Positions 28,371-38,459 are shown, counted from the first letter of the stretch. The stretch: 64,000 nucleotides of DNA from Devosia sp. Leaf420 (GCF_001425445.1 NZ_LMQU01000010.1:7501-71500); one strand, 5' to 3'. Translations and numbers: made by a program. The notes: generated by a model from the letters alone, not told the origin.

Positions 28371-29003
28371 TTACTCGGCAGCGTTTGCCGTGCCGCCAGC
28401 CGTCAAAAACGCCGGCAATTCGCTGACATCGGGCTGCGGTGCATTGGCCGGATCGCCATTGCCATCCTGGGCCGTGGGGCGACGACGGCGCGGACGGCGC
28501 TCACGCTGCTTGCGCGGCGCGGCTTCGCCTTCGGCCTGCGGTGCGGCAGCACCAGCTTCGGCCTGTTCGCCGGCTGGCTGACCAGCATCCTCGGCTGCAA
28601 CGGCAACCGGTTGGGGCTGCGCTATGTCGTCCTGCGTCTCGTTGCCGGCCTGGGCCTGGACCGGCTGGGGCGAGGCAAAGCGCGAGTTGATGTCCGAGAC
28701 ATCGTCATCGAACTCATTGTCGTCCTGGCTCTGGCCATCACGCTGGCCATTCATGGCCTGCTGGGCGGAGGAGACGATGCGGAAATAATGTTCGGCGTGC
28801 TGGAGATAGTTCTCCGCCATCACCGAGTCGCCCGAAGACTGGGCATCACGCGCCAGTTGCAGGTACTTTTCGGCGACATGAGCTGCATTGCCGCGGACTT
28901 TTACGTCCGGCCCATTGCTCTCGTAATTCCGCGACAATGGGTTGACGTGTTTGCGTCCGCCGTTCCGGCCACGCTGCCGGTTCTTGTTCTGGTTTGGTCT
29001 CAT
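28371..29003 (-). CDS. DUF4167 protein, basic N terminus and low-complexity tail
   Basis: 210 residues. The conserved part is N-terminal: RPNQNKNRQRGRNGGRKHVN, a strongly basic Arg/Asn/Gly stretch, then SNGPDVKVRGNAAHVAEKYL and LQHAEHYFRIVSSAQQ, the DUF4167 signature common in alphaproteobacteria. The rest is Gln/Ala/Glu-rich with a second basic patch (PRKQRERRPRRRRP). The composition suggests RNA or ribosome association, but no function is established. It is upstream of nothing on its strand and ends at the shared terminator. Confidence 0.9.
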   Translation of the reverse strand: MRPNQNKNRQRGRNGGRKHVNPLSRNYESNGPDVKVRGNAAHVAEKYLQLARDAQSSGDSVMAENYLQHAEHYFRIVSSAQQAMNGQRDGQSQDDNEFDDDVSDINSRFASPQPVQAQAGNETQDDIAQPQPVAVAAEDAGQPAGEQAEAGAAAPQAEGEAAPRKQRERRPRRRRPTAQDGNGDPANAPQPDVSELPAFLTAGGTANAAE

Positions 29004-29339
29004 CGGGTCGCTTTGTCTAACTCTAGATCGTTAAGCGTCACATCTGGGCGGACCGGATACCGATCCGGTCTGGCCCCACATCCCGCGATCATCGCTGAGG
29101 ATGGGGTTATACTGGCTTCATGAAGACCGTATGCTCTCGGGCGGCGCTTCCCGGAAAATTCCGCCCAGATCATCCACTTGCACCGAGCATTTCGGACAAG
29201 CGCGGCGAAAGCCGCAAACTATTGAGATCGGGTGTGATGGCCGCGGCGCCCATGATGCGCCAGTGACAGCCCGGATAAACTAGCCGCATTCGCTGGTTTT
29301 GACCAGCATAAATTCTTTCCCGCCGGGCTCTAACGCTTT
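29004..29339. other. Gene-free region between DUF4167 and prmC
   Basis: 336 bp. The most visible structure is a perfect 8-bp hairpin (29051-29058 with 29063-29070, 4-nt loop) close to the DUF4167 start, probably in its leader or promoter. I see no coding region, no RNA family that I recognise, and no clear terminator for prmC. Confidence 0.55.
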
Positions 29340-30260
29340 TCAGTTGTTTATGTGGTGCGCCGAAACCACACGATCAAGCCCTGCCAGATCCTTATGGACC
29401 GCGACATCTTGAAATCCCGCCGCCAAAAACAGCGCACTGACCGTCTCGCCCTGGTCGTAGCCAATCTCGACCAGCACCCGCCCCCCAGGCCGTAACCAGT
29501 TCGCCGCCTCCGCGGCAATCACCCGATAAGGCGCAATCCCATCCGGCCCACCATCGAGCGCCAGCCGCGGATCGAATTCCCTAACCTCCACCGCCAACGT
29601 CTCGACCACTGCACTTTCGATATAGGGCGGATTGGAGAGGATCAGGTCGAACCGCTCTTCACCTCTCCCTCTGGGGGAGAGGTCGGCGCGCAGCGCCGGG
29701 TGAGGGGGCCTTGGGTCGGGAGACATAAGCGCCCCAAACCAATCCCCCTGCCGTAGCGTCAGCCGCCCCTCGACCCCATGCCGCTGCGCATTATCCCCGG
29801 CCTGCGCCAGCGCCTCCATACTGACATCGGTCGCGACCCCGACGGCATCGGGCCGATTGACCAAAACCGCGATCGGGATGCACCCGGTCCCGGTCCCCAT
29901 GTCGAGCAGGCGCCCGCCCTCGGGCAGTGCCTCGAGCGCCAGATCAACAAGCAATTCCGTATCTGGCCGCGGCTCCAGCGTTGCGCCATTGAGCCCGAAG
30001 TCGAGCCCATAGAATTCTCTATGGCCGATGATCCGCGCCACCGATTCATCCGACAAACGCCGTTTGAGCACGTCGGCGAGGCTCAATGTTAACGTGTTGC
30101 TAACAGTTTCGCCCTCGTTGATGGCCAATTGCAGTGCATCGAGCCCGAGCACATGCCCCACCAAAAGCTTGGCGTCGAGCGTCGGCGTCGCAAAGCCTTT
30201 TTCCGTCAGTTCGTCCCGCCACCGCCGCCAAAGCGCGCCGATGGTGACGGTCTCGCTCAG
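29340..30260 (-). CDS. prmC: Peptide chain release factor glutamine methyltransferase PrmC
   Basis: N5-methylates the Gln of the GGQ motif in release factors, using S-adenosylmethionine. Seen: the N-terminal helical domain ([13 protein letters not shown]), the SAM site [14 protein letters not shown] and the catalytic NPPY in [10 protein letters not shown]. Homology begins before the nearest standard start (TTG 30164). The N-terminal helices ([18 protein letters not shown]) extend back to a CTG at 30258-30260 that overlaps the prfA stop as CTGA, so I set the start there (~306 residues). Between DWFGAL and RFDLI it carries an unusual ~23-residue insert encoded by a palindromic repeat (see the repeat entry). 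It is translationally coupled to its substrate gene prfA. Confidence 0.88.
   Translation of the reverse strand: MSETVTIGALWRRWRDELTEKGFATPTLDAKLLVGHVLGLDALQLAINEGETVSNTLTLSLADVLKRRLSDESVARIIGHREFYGLDFGLNGATLEPRPDTELLVDLALEALPEGGRLLDMGTGTGCIPIAVLVNRPDAVGVATDVSMEALAQAGDNAQRHGVEGRLTLRQGDWFGALMSPDPRPPHPALRADLSPRGRGEERFDLILSNPPYIESAVVETLAVEVREFDPRLALDGGPDGIAPYRVIAAEAANWLRPGGRVLVEIGYDQGETVSALFLAAGFQDVAVHKDLAGLDRVVSAHHINN
29661..29709 (+). repeat. Palindromic repeat inside the prmC reading frame
   Basis: An ACCTCTCCC/GGGAGAGGT hairpin (29661-29669 with 29675-29683) is followed by a GGCGC/GCGCC hairpin and GGGTGAGGGGG. This is the look of short palindromic elements common in Proteobacterial intergenic DNA, yet here it lies in frame in prmC, giving the extra peptide [18 protein letters not shown] related element follows ilvD. 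Confidence 0.75.
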
Positions 30261-31333
30261 TTCGAATTCTCCATCGCCGCCAGCTGCGCCGCCTGGTTTT
30301 CAGTGATCAGCGCCTCGATCAATTCATCGAGCGCTTCGCCCGCTATCACCTTGTCGAGCTTATATAAAGTCAGGTTTATCCGGTGGTCTGTCACCCGGCC
30401 CTGCGGGAAATTATAGGTCCGGATCCGCTCCGAGCGATCGCCTGAACCCACCTGCCCCTTGCGCTCCGCCGAACGCGCGCTGTCGCGTTCTTCGCGCTGC
30501 ATTTCATAGAGCCGCGAGCGCAATACCACCATGGCCTGCGCCCGGTTCTGGTGCTGGCTCTTCATCGCCGAAGTCACAACTATCCCCGTCGGCAAATGCG
30601 TGATGCGCACCGCCGAGTCGGTGGTGTTGACGTGCTGTCCGCCGGCGCCCGAAGCGCGCATCGTATCGATGCGGATATCTTCATTTCTGATTTCAATATC
30701 AATGTCTTCGACCTCGGGCAGCACGGCCACGGTCGCGGCCGATGTATGAATGCGCCCCGAGCCTTCCGTCGCCGGCACGCGCTGCACGCGATGGACGCCG
30801 GATTCGTACTTCATTCGCGCATAGACGCCCTTGCCCGAAACATTGGCGATGACTTCCTTATAGCCCCCCATTTCCCCGGGGCTTTCCTCCATCAGCGTGA
30901 CCTTCCAGCCGCGCAGCGAGGCATAGCGCTCATACATGCGGAAGAGATCGCCCGCGAACAAAGCGGCTTCGTCGCCCCCCGTACCGCCGCGGATTTCAAG
31001 GATGATCGACTTTTCGTCGGCCTCATCCTTGGGCAGCAGCATGATGAAGATCGATTGGGTTAATTGCTCAATCTTTTCATCGAGTTCTTCGAGTTCCGCT
31101 TCGGCCATTTCGGCCATTTCCCTGTCCGCACCCTTGGCGAGGGATGCGGCCTCGGCGCGGTCCATCAGCGCCTTTTTATAGGCGTTGATCTCGCCGACGA
31201 TCGGGGAAAGGTCGGAATGCTCCTTGCTGAGCTTGGCCAGTTCATCCGGGCTCGCGCCGCCCGAAAGGGCCGCCTCGATATATTGGAAACGGGTGGCAAG
31301 CGCGTCGAGCTTATCCTCGGGCAAAGCGGGCAT
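30257..31333 (-). CDS. prfA: Peptide chain release factor 1
   Basis: 358 residues from [15 protein letters not shown], the expected start; an upstream in-frame start would add 20 unrelated residues. It recognises UAA and UAG in the ribosomal A site and triggers peptide release. Visible: the GGQ loop [16 protein letters not shown] (Gln is the PrmC target), and the release-factor core [20 protein letters not shown]. The codon-recognition region precedes it. It is followed immediately by prmC with a 4-bp overlap. The gene order ptsP-prfA-prmC behind lysC is common in the Hyphomicrobiales. Confidence 0.97.
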   Translation of the reverse strand: MPALPEDKLDALATRFQYIEAALSGGASPDELAKLSKEHSDLSPIVGEINAYKKALMDRAEAASLAKGADREMAEMAEAELEELDEKIEQLTQSIFIMLLPKDEADEKSIILEIRGGTGGDEAALFAGDLFRMYERYASLRGWKVTLMEESPGEMGGYKEVIANVSGKGVYARMKYESGVHRVQRVPATEGSGRIHTSAATVAVLPEVEDIDIEIRNEDIRIDTMRASGAGGQHVNTTDSAVRITHLPTGIVVTSAMKSQHQNRAQAMVVLRSRLYEMQREERDSARSAERKGQVGSGDRSERIRTYNFPQGRVTDHRINLTLYKLDKVIAGEALDELIEALITENQAAQLAAMENSN

Positions 31334-31429
31334 GCAATAATCTTTCCGGGCACAATAGCGGCCTTGGATAGTCGCGAGCGCCAGCAATCGCAAGGGAAAC
31401 TAGGATTGATGAAAGAGCCGAAATTGGCC

Positions 31430-33697
31430 TCAGCCCATAGGGAGGTTCTGTTTTTCAACCCATTCGGTCAGCAGTTCGCGGATCGCGACACCATCTGCGC
31501 CGACGGATAAGGCCGCAGCCACGGAGTCCTGGATCGGCTTGAGATCGAGATTGAGCACCATCTCCTTGATCGGCCCGATCGATGCCGGCCCCATCGAGAG
31601 CCGCGTCATGCCGATCGCCATCAGCGCCAAGGCCTCCATCGGCCGCCCGGCCAATTCGCCGCACATCGTCACCGGCTTATTGTGCCGCCGCGCTGCATCC
31701 ACAACGAGCCGGATCGCCCGCAAACGCGGCAGACCGATCGGGTCGTAATTCTTGGAAACGCGGGGATTGGCGCGATCGGCAGCCGTCAAGAACTGGACGA
31801 GATCGTTCGAGCCGATCGAGACGAAATCGGCCTCAGGCATGATCTGGTCGAGCTCGAAGAGCAAGGATGGCACTTCCACCATGGCCCCGAGTTCGAGGCG
31901 CGAGGGTATAGGTTCGCCCGCACGGCGGAGGCGCTCCATTTCCTTGAATATGACGAGCTTGGTCTGCCGGAATTCAAATGTCTCGGTGACCATGGGCACG
32001 AGGATTTTCAGCGGCCGTCCGCGCGCGGCGAGCAGCAGCGCCCGGACCTGCGTGCGCAACAGACCCGGCCGATCGAGCCCGAGGCGGATCGAGCGATAGC
32101 CCATGGCCGGGTTTTCCTCGGCCATCGAGCGCAGATAAGGCACGACCTTGTCCCCCCCGATATCGAGAAGGCGGAAGACGATCGGCCGATCCCCGGCGAT
32201 TTCCATCGCCTCGGCGTAGAGATCGACCTGCTCCTGCAAACGCGGCAGCTTGCTCGCGATCATGAACTGCAATTCGGTGCGGAAGAGGCCGACGCCCGAA
32301 GCACCGGTATCGTCGAGCATGGGTAGATCGGCGACGAGCCCCGAATTGTGCAAGAGCGTAATATCGACGCCGTCTTTCGTGACGCTCGGCTTGTCCTTGA
32401 GCGCGGCATAATGCGCCCGGCGCTTGGCCGAGATCCGGACCTTGTCGATATAGGTCTGCTCGACATCGGGCGTTGGGCGCAGATGCACCTGGCCGGTCGG
32501 ACCATCGATGATGATATCGTCGCCCGTCTCGCACATCGAAACGATCGAATCCGCCTGACCCACGGCAACGAGCCCGAGCGAGCGCGCAACGATCGCCACA
32601 TGCGCTGTCGAGCCGCCCTCTTCGAGCACCAGCCCGCGCAGCTTCTTGCGGTCATATTCGAGCAATTCCGCCGGCCCCATATTGCGGGCAACGAGAATGG
32701 CATTGTCGGGGAGCTCGCGCTGACCCTGCTGGTTGGTATTGGTCAGAACGCGCAAGAGCCGATTGGCGAGATCATCGAGATCATGAAGCCGATCACGGAT
32801 ATAGGGGTCGGTCTGGCGGAGCATACGGGCGCGCGTATCGTTCTGCACGCGCTCGACCGCCGCTTCGGCTGAAAGACCGTTTTCGATCGCCTCCGTCAGC
32901 CGGTTCACCCAGCCCCGGTCATTGGCGAACATGCGATAGGTTTCGAGAATCTCGCGGTGATCCGAGCTCGGCTGCATGTCGCCATGGTCGAGCATGGCAT
33001 CGATCGAGACGCGCATGCTGGCGAGCGCCATATCGAGCCGCAGCTTTTCGGCATCGGTATCTTCGGCGATGAAATTGACCACGACAACGCGCGGGTCGTG
33101 CAAGACTACCGTGCCGAGCGCAATTCCATCGGTAAAGCTCACGCCGTTGAACATGCGAGGACGCCTGAGATCGATATCGGAGCCCGGCTTGATCAGATTG
33201 TCGAAGTCGGAAGTCGCCACCATCTCTGCAAGGATTGTGGCGGTAGTCAGCATGGCCTCGGTTTCGTCCTCGCCATAATGCCGGCGCTCGGCATTTTGAA
33301 CGACCAAAACCCCCAGGGTTTGCCCGGCTCTCAGCACCGGCACGCCGAGGAATGAATTATATTTGTCCTCGCCCGTTTCCGGCCGATAGGCAAAGCCGGG
33401 ATGGCTTGGCGCATCGTCGAGGCTAAGCGGTTCGGCCTCGGACGCGATAAGACCCACGAGCCCCTCGCCGAGGCGAAGCGTCGTCATGTGAACCGATTCG
33501 GCCTCAAGGCCCTTGGTGGCGAACAGTTCGAGCGCGCCATCGTCGCGCAGCACGTAAAACGAGCAGACATCGGCCCGCATGTTTTCAGCGATCAGGCCCA
33601 CGATCTTATCGAGGCGCGCCTGCGAAGCCAGAGGCTCCGCCATGGTTTCGCGCAATTGCCGCAGCAGCACCCTTGGGCCGCCTATGGTCGTGACCAT
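31430..33697 (-). CDS. ptsP: GAF-domain phosphoenolpyruvate-protein phosphotransferase PtsP (EI-Ntr)
   Basis: 755 residues from MVTTIGGPRVLLRQLRE, the family's usual length; an in-frame start 132 bp upstream would overlap lysC and add a disordered tail. An N-terminal GAF domain (about 20-160) is followed by enzyme I: the phospho-His segment GGSTAHVAIVARSLG (~370), the PEP-binding TIM barrel, and the catalytic Cys in TMCGELAGRP (~690). It starts the nitrogen PTS relay (PtsP to NPr to EIIA-Ntr), which controls potassium and nitrogen balance rather than sugar uptake. The GAF domain is thought to bind glutamine. It lies between lysC and prfA. Confidence 0.95.
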   Translation of the reverse strand: MVTTIGGPRVLLRQLRETMAEPLASQARLDKIVGLIAENMRADVCSFYVLRDDGALELFATKGLEAESVHMTTLRLGEGLVGLIASEAEPLSLDDAPSHPGFAYRPETGEDKYNSFLGVPVLRAGQTLGVLVVQNAERRHYGEDETEAMLTTATILAEMVATSDFDNLIKPGSDIDLRRPRMFNGVSFTDGIALGTVVLHDPRVVVVNFIAEDTDAEKLRLDMALASMRVSIDAMLDHGDMQPSSDHREILETYRMFANDRGWVNRLTEAIENGLSAEAAVERVQNDTRARMLRQTDPYIRDRLHDLDDLANRLLRVLTNTNQQGQRELPDNAILVARNMGPAELLEYDRKKLRGLVLEEGGSTAHVAIVARSLGLVAVGQADSIVSMCETGDDIIIDGPTGQVHLRPTPDVEQTYIDKVRISAKRRAHYAALKDKPSVTKDGVDITLLHNSGLVADLPMLDDTGASGVGLFRTELQFMIASKLPRLQEQVDLYAEAMEIAGDRPIVFRLLDIGGDKVVPYLRSMAEENPAMGYRSIRLGLDRPGLLRTQVRALLLAARGRPLKILVPMVTETFEFRQTKLVIFKEMERLRRAGEPIPSRLELGAMVEVPSLLFELDQIMPEADFVSIGSNDLVQFLTAADRANPRVSKNYDPIGLPRLRAIRLVVDAARRHNKPVTMCGELAGRPMEALALMAIGMTRLSMGPASIGPIKEMVLNLDLKPIQDSVAAALSVGADGVAIRELLTEWVEKQNLPMG

Positions 33698-33767
33698 CCC
33701 GTCTTCGGCAGCCCCGCCGAGCCGCCCCCCTTGATCGGACGCAGCCCCATTCCCCCTCGAAACGAGA

Positions 33768-35033
33768 TCAGGCGTCCTTCTTGTCCAATCCGTAATAGGT
33801 GTGCAGAGCACGGACCGCAAGCTCTGCATATTCCTCGTCGATCAATACCGAGGTCTTGATTTCCGAAGTCGTGATCAGCTGGATGTTGATGCCCTTGTCG
33901 GCCAAGGCCTTGAACATGGTCGAAGCGACCCCGGCATGGCTGCGCATGCCGACACCCACCACCGAGACCTTTGCCCCACCCTTCGAGCCGGAAAGGCGCG
34001 CATATTCGAACTTGCCGCCATTTTCTTCGAGCGCGCGGACCGCCTTATCATATTCGCTGTCGGGCACGGTGAAGGTGATGTCGGTCGTCGCACCATCATC
34101 GGCAATGTTCTGCACGATCATGTCGACGATGATGCCTTCGTCGGCGAGCTGGCCGAAGATAGCCGCAGCAACGCCGGGCTTGTCCTTGACATCGCGCAGG
34201 GTGATCTTGGCCTCGGCCTTGGCGAGCGTCACGCCCGAAACGATCTGCTTTTCCATGATCTCATCCTCATCGCAAACGAGCGTGCCGGGAACACCGGGCG
34301 ACCCATCGGGCGCAATCTGGGGCGCATTGGGGTCATCAAAACTGGAGCGCACCAGAAGGCGAACCTTGTGCGCCATGGCCATTTCGACCGAGCGGATCAT
34401 CAAGACCTTGGCGCCGAGCGAGGCCATCTCAAGCATTTCCTCAAAGGAAATCTTGGTCATGCGCTGGGCCTTGGGGACGATGCGCGGGTCGGTCGTGTAG
34501 ACGCCGTCCACATCGGTATAGATATCGCAGCGATCCGCACCGACGGCTGCAGCGACCGCAACAGCCGAAGTATCCGAACCACCGCGGCCAAGCGTCGTCA
34601 CCCGGCCATGGGGCGAAATGCCCTGGAAGCCGGTGATCACAGGTACCCAGCCATCGCTGAGGCGCTTGTCGAGTTCCGTCGGATCGATCCCGGTGATCCG
34701 CGCCGCGCCATGCGCGTCGTCGGTATGGATCGGCACCTGCCAGCCGGCAAAGGAGCGCGACTGAATACCCATTTCACTGAGCACGATGGCCATCAGGCCA
34801 GCCGTCACCTGTTCGCCCGAAGCAACCACGGCATCATATTCGCGCGCGTCGTGGAATTTGCTGGCGTCATTGACCCAGCCGACCAGTTCATTGGTCTTGC
34901 CTGACATGGCGGAGACGACGACGGCGACTTGATTGCCGGCTTCGATCTCGCGCTTCACATGGAGAGCGGAATGGCGGATGCGTTCGATATTGGCCATCGA
35001 AGTGCCACCGAACTTGACGACGATACGGGCCAC
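33768..35033 (-). CDS. lysC: Aspartate kinase
   Basis: 421 residues. The kinase domain (1-245) opens with the KFGGTSM motif (residues 7-13) and contains GRGGSDTSAVAVAAAVGA and YTDVDGVYTTDPR. Two ACT domains follow (about 265-421), the regulatory part where lysine and/or threonine bind. The enzyme phosphorylates aspartate, the first step to lysine, threonine, methionine and diaminopimelate. It is a stand-alone kinase, not fused to homoserine dehydrogenase. It is divergent from ubiG, with the promoters of both in the ~220-bp gap. Confidence 0.97.
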   Translation of the reverse strand: MARIVVKFGGTSMANIERIRHSALHVKREIEAGNQVAVVVSAMSGKTNELVGWVNDASKFHDAREYDAVVASGEQVTAGLMAIVLSEMGIQSRSFAGWQVPIHTDDAHGAARITGIDPTELDKRLSDGWVPVITGFQGISPHGRVTTLGRGGSDTSAVAVAAAVGADRCDIYTDVDGVYTTDPRIVPKAQRMTKISFEEMLEMASLGAKVLMIRSVEMAMAHKVRLLVRSSFDDPNAPQIAPDGSPGVPGTLVCDEDEIMEKQIVSGVTLAKAEAKITLRDVKDKPGVAAAIFGQLADEGIIVDMIVQNIADDGATTDITFTVPDSEYDKAVRALEENGGKFEYARLSGSKGGAKVSVVGVGMRSHAGVASTMFKALADKGINIQLITTSEIKTSVLIDEEYAELAVRALHTYYGLDKKDA

Positions 35034-35256
35034 TGGCTTCCCCGGCTAAAGCGACAATCCAAAGCACTCTCCGCCGAACCCGGCGGTACGCTTTCATTAG
35101 CGCGGGGGAATGCCACAAACCGGCGATGGGATCAACTGGCATCGCAACCCCTGCGTCACCCCGTGATCGCCAGCGTCGCCCGCGATCGCGCCTGCGGCAC
35201 CGCGTGCCTTGAATGGAGGATGGAAGCTGGGCCATATGAGGACAAAGGAGTTCCCC

Positions 35257-35994
35257 ATGTCCGAGACCACGATCAACGACGCCGAAATCGCCAAGTTTAC
35301 GGCCATGGCCGAAGAGTGGTGGGACCCCAAGGGCAAGTTCAAGCCGCTCCACAAGTTCAACCCGGTGCGTCTTGCTTATATCCGCGACAATCTTATCAGC
35401 CATTTTGGCCGCGACACGACCGTCATGCGCCCGCTTGAAGGCTTGAAAATCGTCGACATCGGCTGCGGCGGTGGCCTTCTCTGCGAACCGCTGACCCGCC
35501 TTGGCGCCACGGTTACCGGCGTCGATGCGGCCGAGCGCAACATCACGATTGCCAAAATCCATGCCGAGAAATCCGGACTCGACATCGACTATCGCTTCAC
35601 GACCTCGGAAGCGCTCGTAACGGCAGGCGAAAGATTCGACGTCGTCCTTAATATGGAAGTCGTCGAACATGTCGATAATGTCCCGCTCTATATGAAAAGC
35701 TGCGCCGATCTCGTCGCGCCGGGCGGCCTGATGTTCACCGCTACCCTCAACCGCACTGCCCGCGCCTATGCGCTTGCCGTGGTCGGCGCCGAATATGTGC
35801 TGCGCTGGCTGCCGAAGGGTACCCATGATTGGCGGAAGTTTCTCACGCCCGACGAGATCCACAGCCTCATCACGCGCAATGGCCTCAAAGTCATCGAAGA
35901 CAAGGGCGTCGTCTTCCACCCCATCGCCGACGAATGGCGGCTCTCGGCGGATACCGGGATCAATTACATGGTCCTCGCCCACCGCCCCGCCTAA
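35257..35994 (+). CDS. ubiG: Ubiquinone biosynthesis O-methyltransferase UbiG
   Basis: 245 residues. The ATG at 35257 has AAAGGAG 6 bp upstream, which decides it over an earlier in-frame start. UbiG signatures: AEEWWDPKGKFKPLHKFNPVRLAYI near the N terminus (membrane-facing region), the SAM site VDIGCGGGLLCEPLTRLG, and EVVEHVDNVP. It methylates two hydroxyl groups during ubiquinone synthesis, at the inner membrane with the other Ubi proteins. A hairpin terminator follows the stop codon, but its T tract suits the opposite strand better. Confidence 0.96.
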   Translation: MSETTINDAEIAKFTAMAEEWWDPKGKFKPLHKFNPVRLAYIRDNLISHFGRDTTVMRPLEGLKIVDIGCGGGLLCEPLTRLGATVTGVDAAERNITIAKIHAEKSGLDIDYRFTTSEALVTAGERFDVVLNMEVVEHVDNVPLYMKSCADLVAPGGLMFTATLNRTARAYALAVVGAEYVLRWLPKGTHDWRKFLTPDEIHSLITRNGLKVIEDKGVVFHPIADEWRLSADTGINYMVLAHRPA

Positions 35995-36019
35995 AAAAGA
36001 GCCCGCTTGACGCGGGCTC
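35993..36019 (-). terminator. Terminator between ubiG and the downstream minus-strand gene
   Basis: GAGCCCGC (35999-36006) pairs with GCGGGCTC (36012-36019). Read on the minus strand the stem is followed by six T (complement of 35993-35998), so it ends the minus-strand gene. On the plus strand only a weak CTCCTCTGTTT tail follows, but ubiG may use it too. Confidence 0.85.
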
Positions 36020-36025
36020 CTCTGT

Positions 36026-36397
36026 TTATGCCTTCAGTAGATCATCCTTGCGAACATTGAGGATCAGCCGATCCCCTTCGACCCGATCGATGTGCTCGGG
36101 GAAAATATAGCGGTCCGAGGCGAGGAAGCCATCGGCGTCGAGCCGGACAAACCCTTCGCGCAGCGCCTTTTCCTGCAATTCACGGGGCAGGTCGTCCCCG
36201 GGGCTGAACACATCGGCCAAAAGCGCCGACATCGTATCGCGCTCGTCTTCGAGCACCGGGCTCACACCGGCCGCATCGATCTCCGGCTGATCTGGCGCTT
36301 CATCGGTAATGCGGAACGTATCGACCTTGCCGATCGAATGCATCGCGCTATCGAAAACCTTCATGCCTTCGGCAATCGTATTTGGAATGGCGTCCAT
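36026..36397 (-). CDS. DUF2171-like/PRC-barrel-like small protein
   Basis: 123 residues, acidic, no signal peptide. The beginning (IAEGMKVFDSAMHSIGKVDTFRIT) and the end (HIDRVEGDRLILNVRKDDL) resemble the beta-strand pattern of DUF2171 and PRC-barrel proteins, where a property-of-the-strand G-x-V-D motif precedes a small barrel. The middle is variable and polar. The role of such proteins is unknown; PRC-barrels often bind other proteins or RNA. It is divergent from ilvD and ends at the strong terminator at 35993-36019. Confidence 0.7.
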   Translation of the reverse strand: MDAIPNTIAEGMKVFDSAMHSIGKVDTFRITDEAPDQPEIDAAGVSPVLEDERDTMSALLADVFSPGDDLPRELQEKALREGFVRLDADGFLASDRYIFPEHIDRVEGDRLILNVRKDDLLKA

Positions 36398-36505
36398 GGA
36401 AAAATCCTCCGTCTTAATGAGGGCCGAACGCGCGGCCTAAAGCCGACGTTCATTCACTTTTCTTTGGGCTCGCCGCTCCCCATCGCGGCAGCGCCGATCA
36501 CAAAC

Positions 36506-36521
36506 CGTACCGCACGGTACG
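36506..36521. promoter_or_regulatory. Perfect palindrome upstream of ilvD, operator candidate
   Basis: CGTACCG (36506-36512) and CGGTACG (36515-36521) form a perfect 7+7 inverted repeat with a 2-bp centre, about 85 bp before the ilvD start and 108 bp before the start of the divergent gene. Size and symmetry suit a dimeric repressor such as a TetR-type protein; no regulator gene is adjacent. Confidence 0.4.
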
Positions 36522-36605
36522 CTAATTCCTTGAAGCTGCCCTGGAATGGGTCTAAACAGGGCAACCAATCTCGGCCCCACCGGCGCAACACTTCGAGGAA
36601 CCGCC

Positions 36606-38459
36606 ATGCCCGTCTATCGCTCACGCACCACCACTCATGGCCGCAACATGGCCGGCGCACGTGGCCTGTGGCGTGCCACCGGCATGAAGGACGGCGATTT
36701 CGGCAAGCCCATTATCGCGGTGGTCAATTCCTTCACGCAGTTCGTGCCCGGCCACGTGCACCTGAAGGATCTCGGCCAGCTCGTTGCGCGCGAAATCGAG
36801 GCAGCCGGCGGCGTGGCCAAGGAATTCAACACCATTGCCGTCGACGATGGCATCGCCATGGGCCATGACGGCATGCTCTATTCGCTGCCGAGCCGCGACA
36901 TCATCGCTGACTCTGTCGAATACATGGTCAATGCGCACACTGCCGACGCCATGGTCTGCATTTCCAATTGCGACAAGATCACCCCCGGCATGCTGAACGC
37001 CGCCATGCGCCTCAACATCCCCGTGGTCTTCGTCTCCGGCGGCCCGATGGAAGCCGGCAAGGCGATCGTCAAGGGCAAGCTGCAGGCGCTCGACCTCGTC
37101 GATGCCATGGTGATGGCTGCAGACGATCATTACACCGACGAGGAAGTGCAGGCCGTTGAAGAAGCCGCCTGCCCCACCTGCGGCTCCTGCTCGGGCATGT
37201 TCACGGCCAATTCGATGAACTGCCTCACCGAGGCCCTCGGCCTCTCCCTGCCCGGCAACGGCTCCACGCTCGCCACCCACTCAGACCGCAAGCGCCTCTT
37301 CCAGGAAGCCGGCCACCTGATCGTCGACCTCGCTCGCCGCTACTATGAGCAGGACGACGAAACCGTGCTGCCGCGCTCGATCGCGACGAAGCAGGCTTTT
37401 GAAAACGCCATGGCCCTCGACATTGCCATGGGCGGCTCGACCAATACCGTGCTGCACATCCTCGCTGCAGCCCATGAGGGCGGCGTCGATTTCACCATGG
37501 ACGATATCGACGCCCTGTCGCGCCGAGTCCCGGTGCTCTCGAAAGTCGCGCCGGCCAAGAACGACGTGCACATGGAAGACGTCCACCGCGCCGGCGGCAT
37601 TTTTGCGATCCTCGGCCAGCTCGATCGCGGCGGCCTGATCAATCGCAAGGAGCCGACGGTCCACGCCGCGACGATGGGCGATGCCATCGACAAGTGGGAT
37701 ATTTCCCGCACCAACTCCGAAGCCGTGCGCAATTTCTACATGGCCGCTCCCGGCGGCGTGCGCACCACCGAAGCCTTCTCGCAGTCAAACCGCTGGACCG
37801 ATCTCGACACCGACCGCACCAATGGCGTCATTCGTTCGCCGGAAAACCCCTTCTCAAAGGATGGCGGCCTCGCCGTCCTCAAGGGCAATATCGCTATCGA
37901 CGGCTGCATCGTGAAAACCGCCGGCGTGGATGACTCCATTCTCAAATTCACCGGCCCGGCCCGCGTCTTCGAAAGCCAGGATGCCACCGTGAAGGCGATC
38001 CTCTCCAACGAGATCAAGCCAGGCGACGTGCTGGTGATCCGCTATGAAGGCCCCAAGGGCGGCCCTGGCATGCAGGAAATGCTCTATCCCACGAGCTACC
38101 TGAAATCGAAGGGTCTCGGCAAAGCCTGTGCTCTCCTTACCGACGGCCGCTTCTCCGGCGGCACCTCGGGCCTTTCCATCGGCCACGCTTCGCCAGAAGC
38201 CGCTGAAGGCGGCGCCATCGGCCTCGTGCGCGAAGGCGACATCATCGAGATCGACATCCCCAACCGCACCGTCAACGTTTTGGTCTCCGACGCCGAAATG
38301 GCCGCCCGCCGCGCCGAGCAGGACAAGCTCGGCTGGCGCCCGGCTCACCCGCGCAAACGCAAGGTGACCACCGCCCTCAAAGCCTATGCCGCTCTCGTCA
38401 CCTCGGCCTCCAAGGGCGCCGTCCGCGACACCAAGGCCATCGACAAGCTCTGGCACTGA
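36606..38459 (+). CDS. ilvD: Dihydroxy-acid dehydratase
   Basis: 617 residues, as for the Enterobacterial enzyme. GAGGAA precedes the ATG of [20 protein letters not shown]. It makes 2-keto acids from dihydroxy acids in valine, isoleucine and pantothenate synthesis. The Fe-S cysteines of the family are seen: the segment [12 protein letters not shown] and [21 protein letters not shown]-terminal [15 protein letters not shown] is typical. It stands alone, with a palindromic operator candidate in front and a short palindromic repeat behind. Confidence 0.97.
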   Translation: MPVYRSRTTTHGRNMAGARGLWRATGMKDGDFGKPIIAVVNSFTQFVPGHVHLKDLGQLVAREIEAAGGVAKEFNTIAVDDGIAMGHDGMLYSLPSRDIIADSVEYMVNAHTADAMVCISNCDKITPGMLNAAMRLNIPVVFVSGGPMEAGKAIVKGKLQALDLVDAMVMAADDHYTDEEVQAVEEAACPTCGSCSGMFTANSMNCLTEALGLSLPGNGSTLATHSDRKRLFQEAGHLIVDLARRYYEQDDETVLPRSIATKQAFENAMALDIAMGGSTNTVLHILAAAHEGGVDFTMDDIDALSRRVPVLSKVAPAKNDVHMEDVHRAGGIFAILGQLDRGGLINRKEPTVHAATMGDAIDKWDISRTNSEAVRNFYMAAPGGVRTTEAFSQSNRWTDLDTDRTNGVIRSPENPFSKDGGLAVLKGNIAIDGCIVKTAGVDDSILKFTGPARVFESQDATVKAILSNEIKPGDVLVIRYEGPKGGPGMQEMLYPTSYLKSKGLGKACALLTDGRFSGGTSGLSIGHASPEAAEGGAIGLVREGDIIEIDIPNRTVNVLVSDAEMAARRAEQDKLGWRPAHPRKRKVTTALKAYAALVTSASKGAVRDTKAIDKLWH

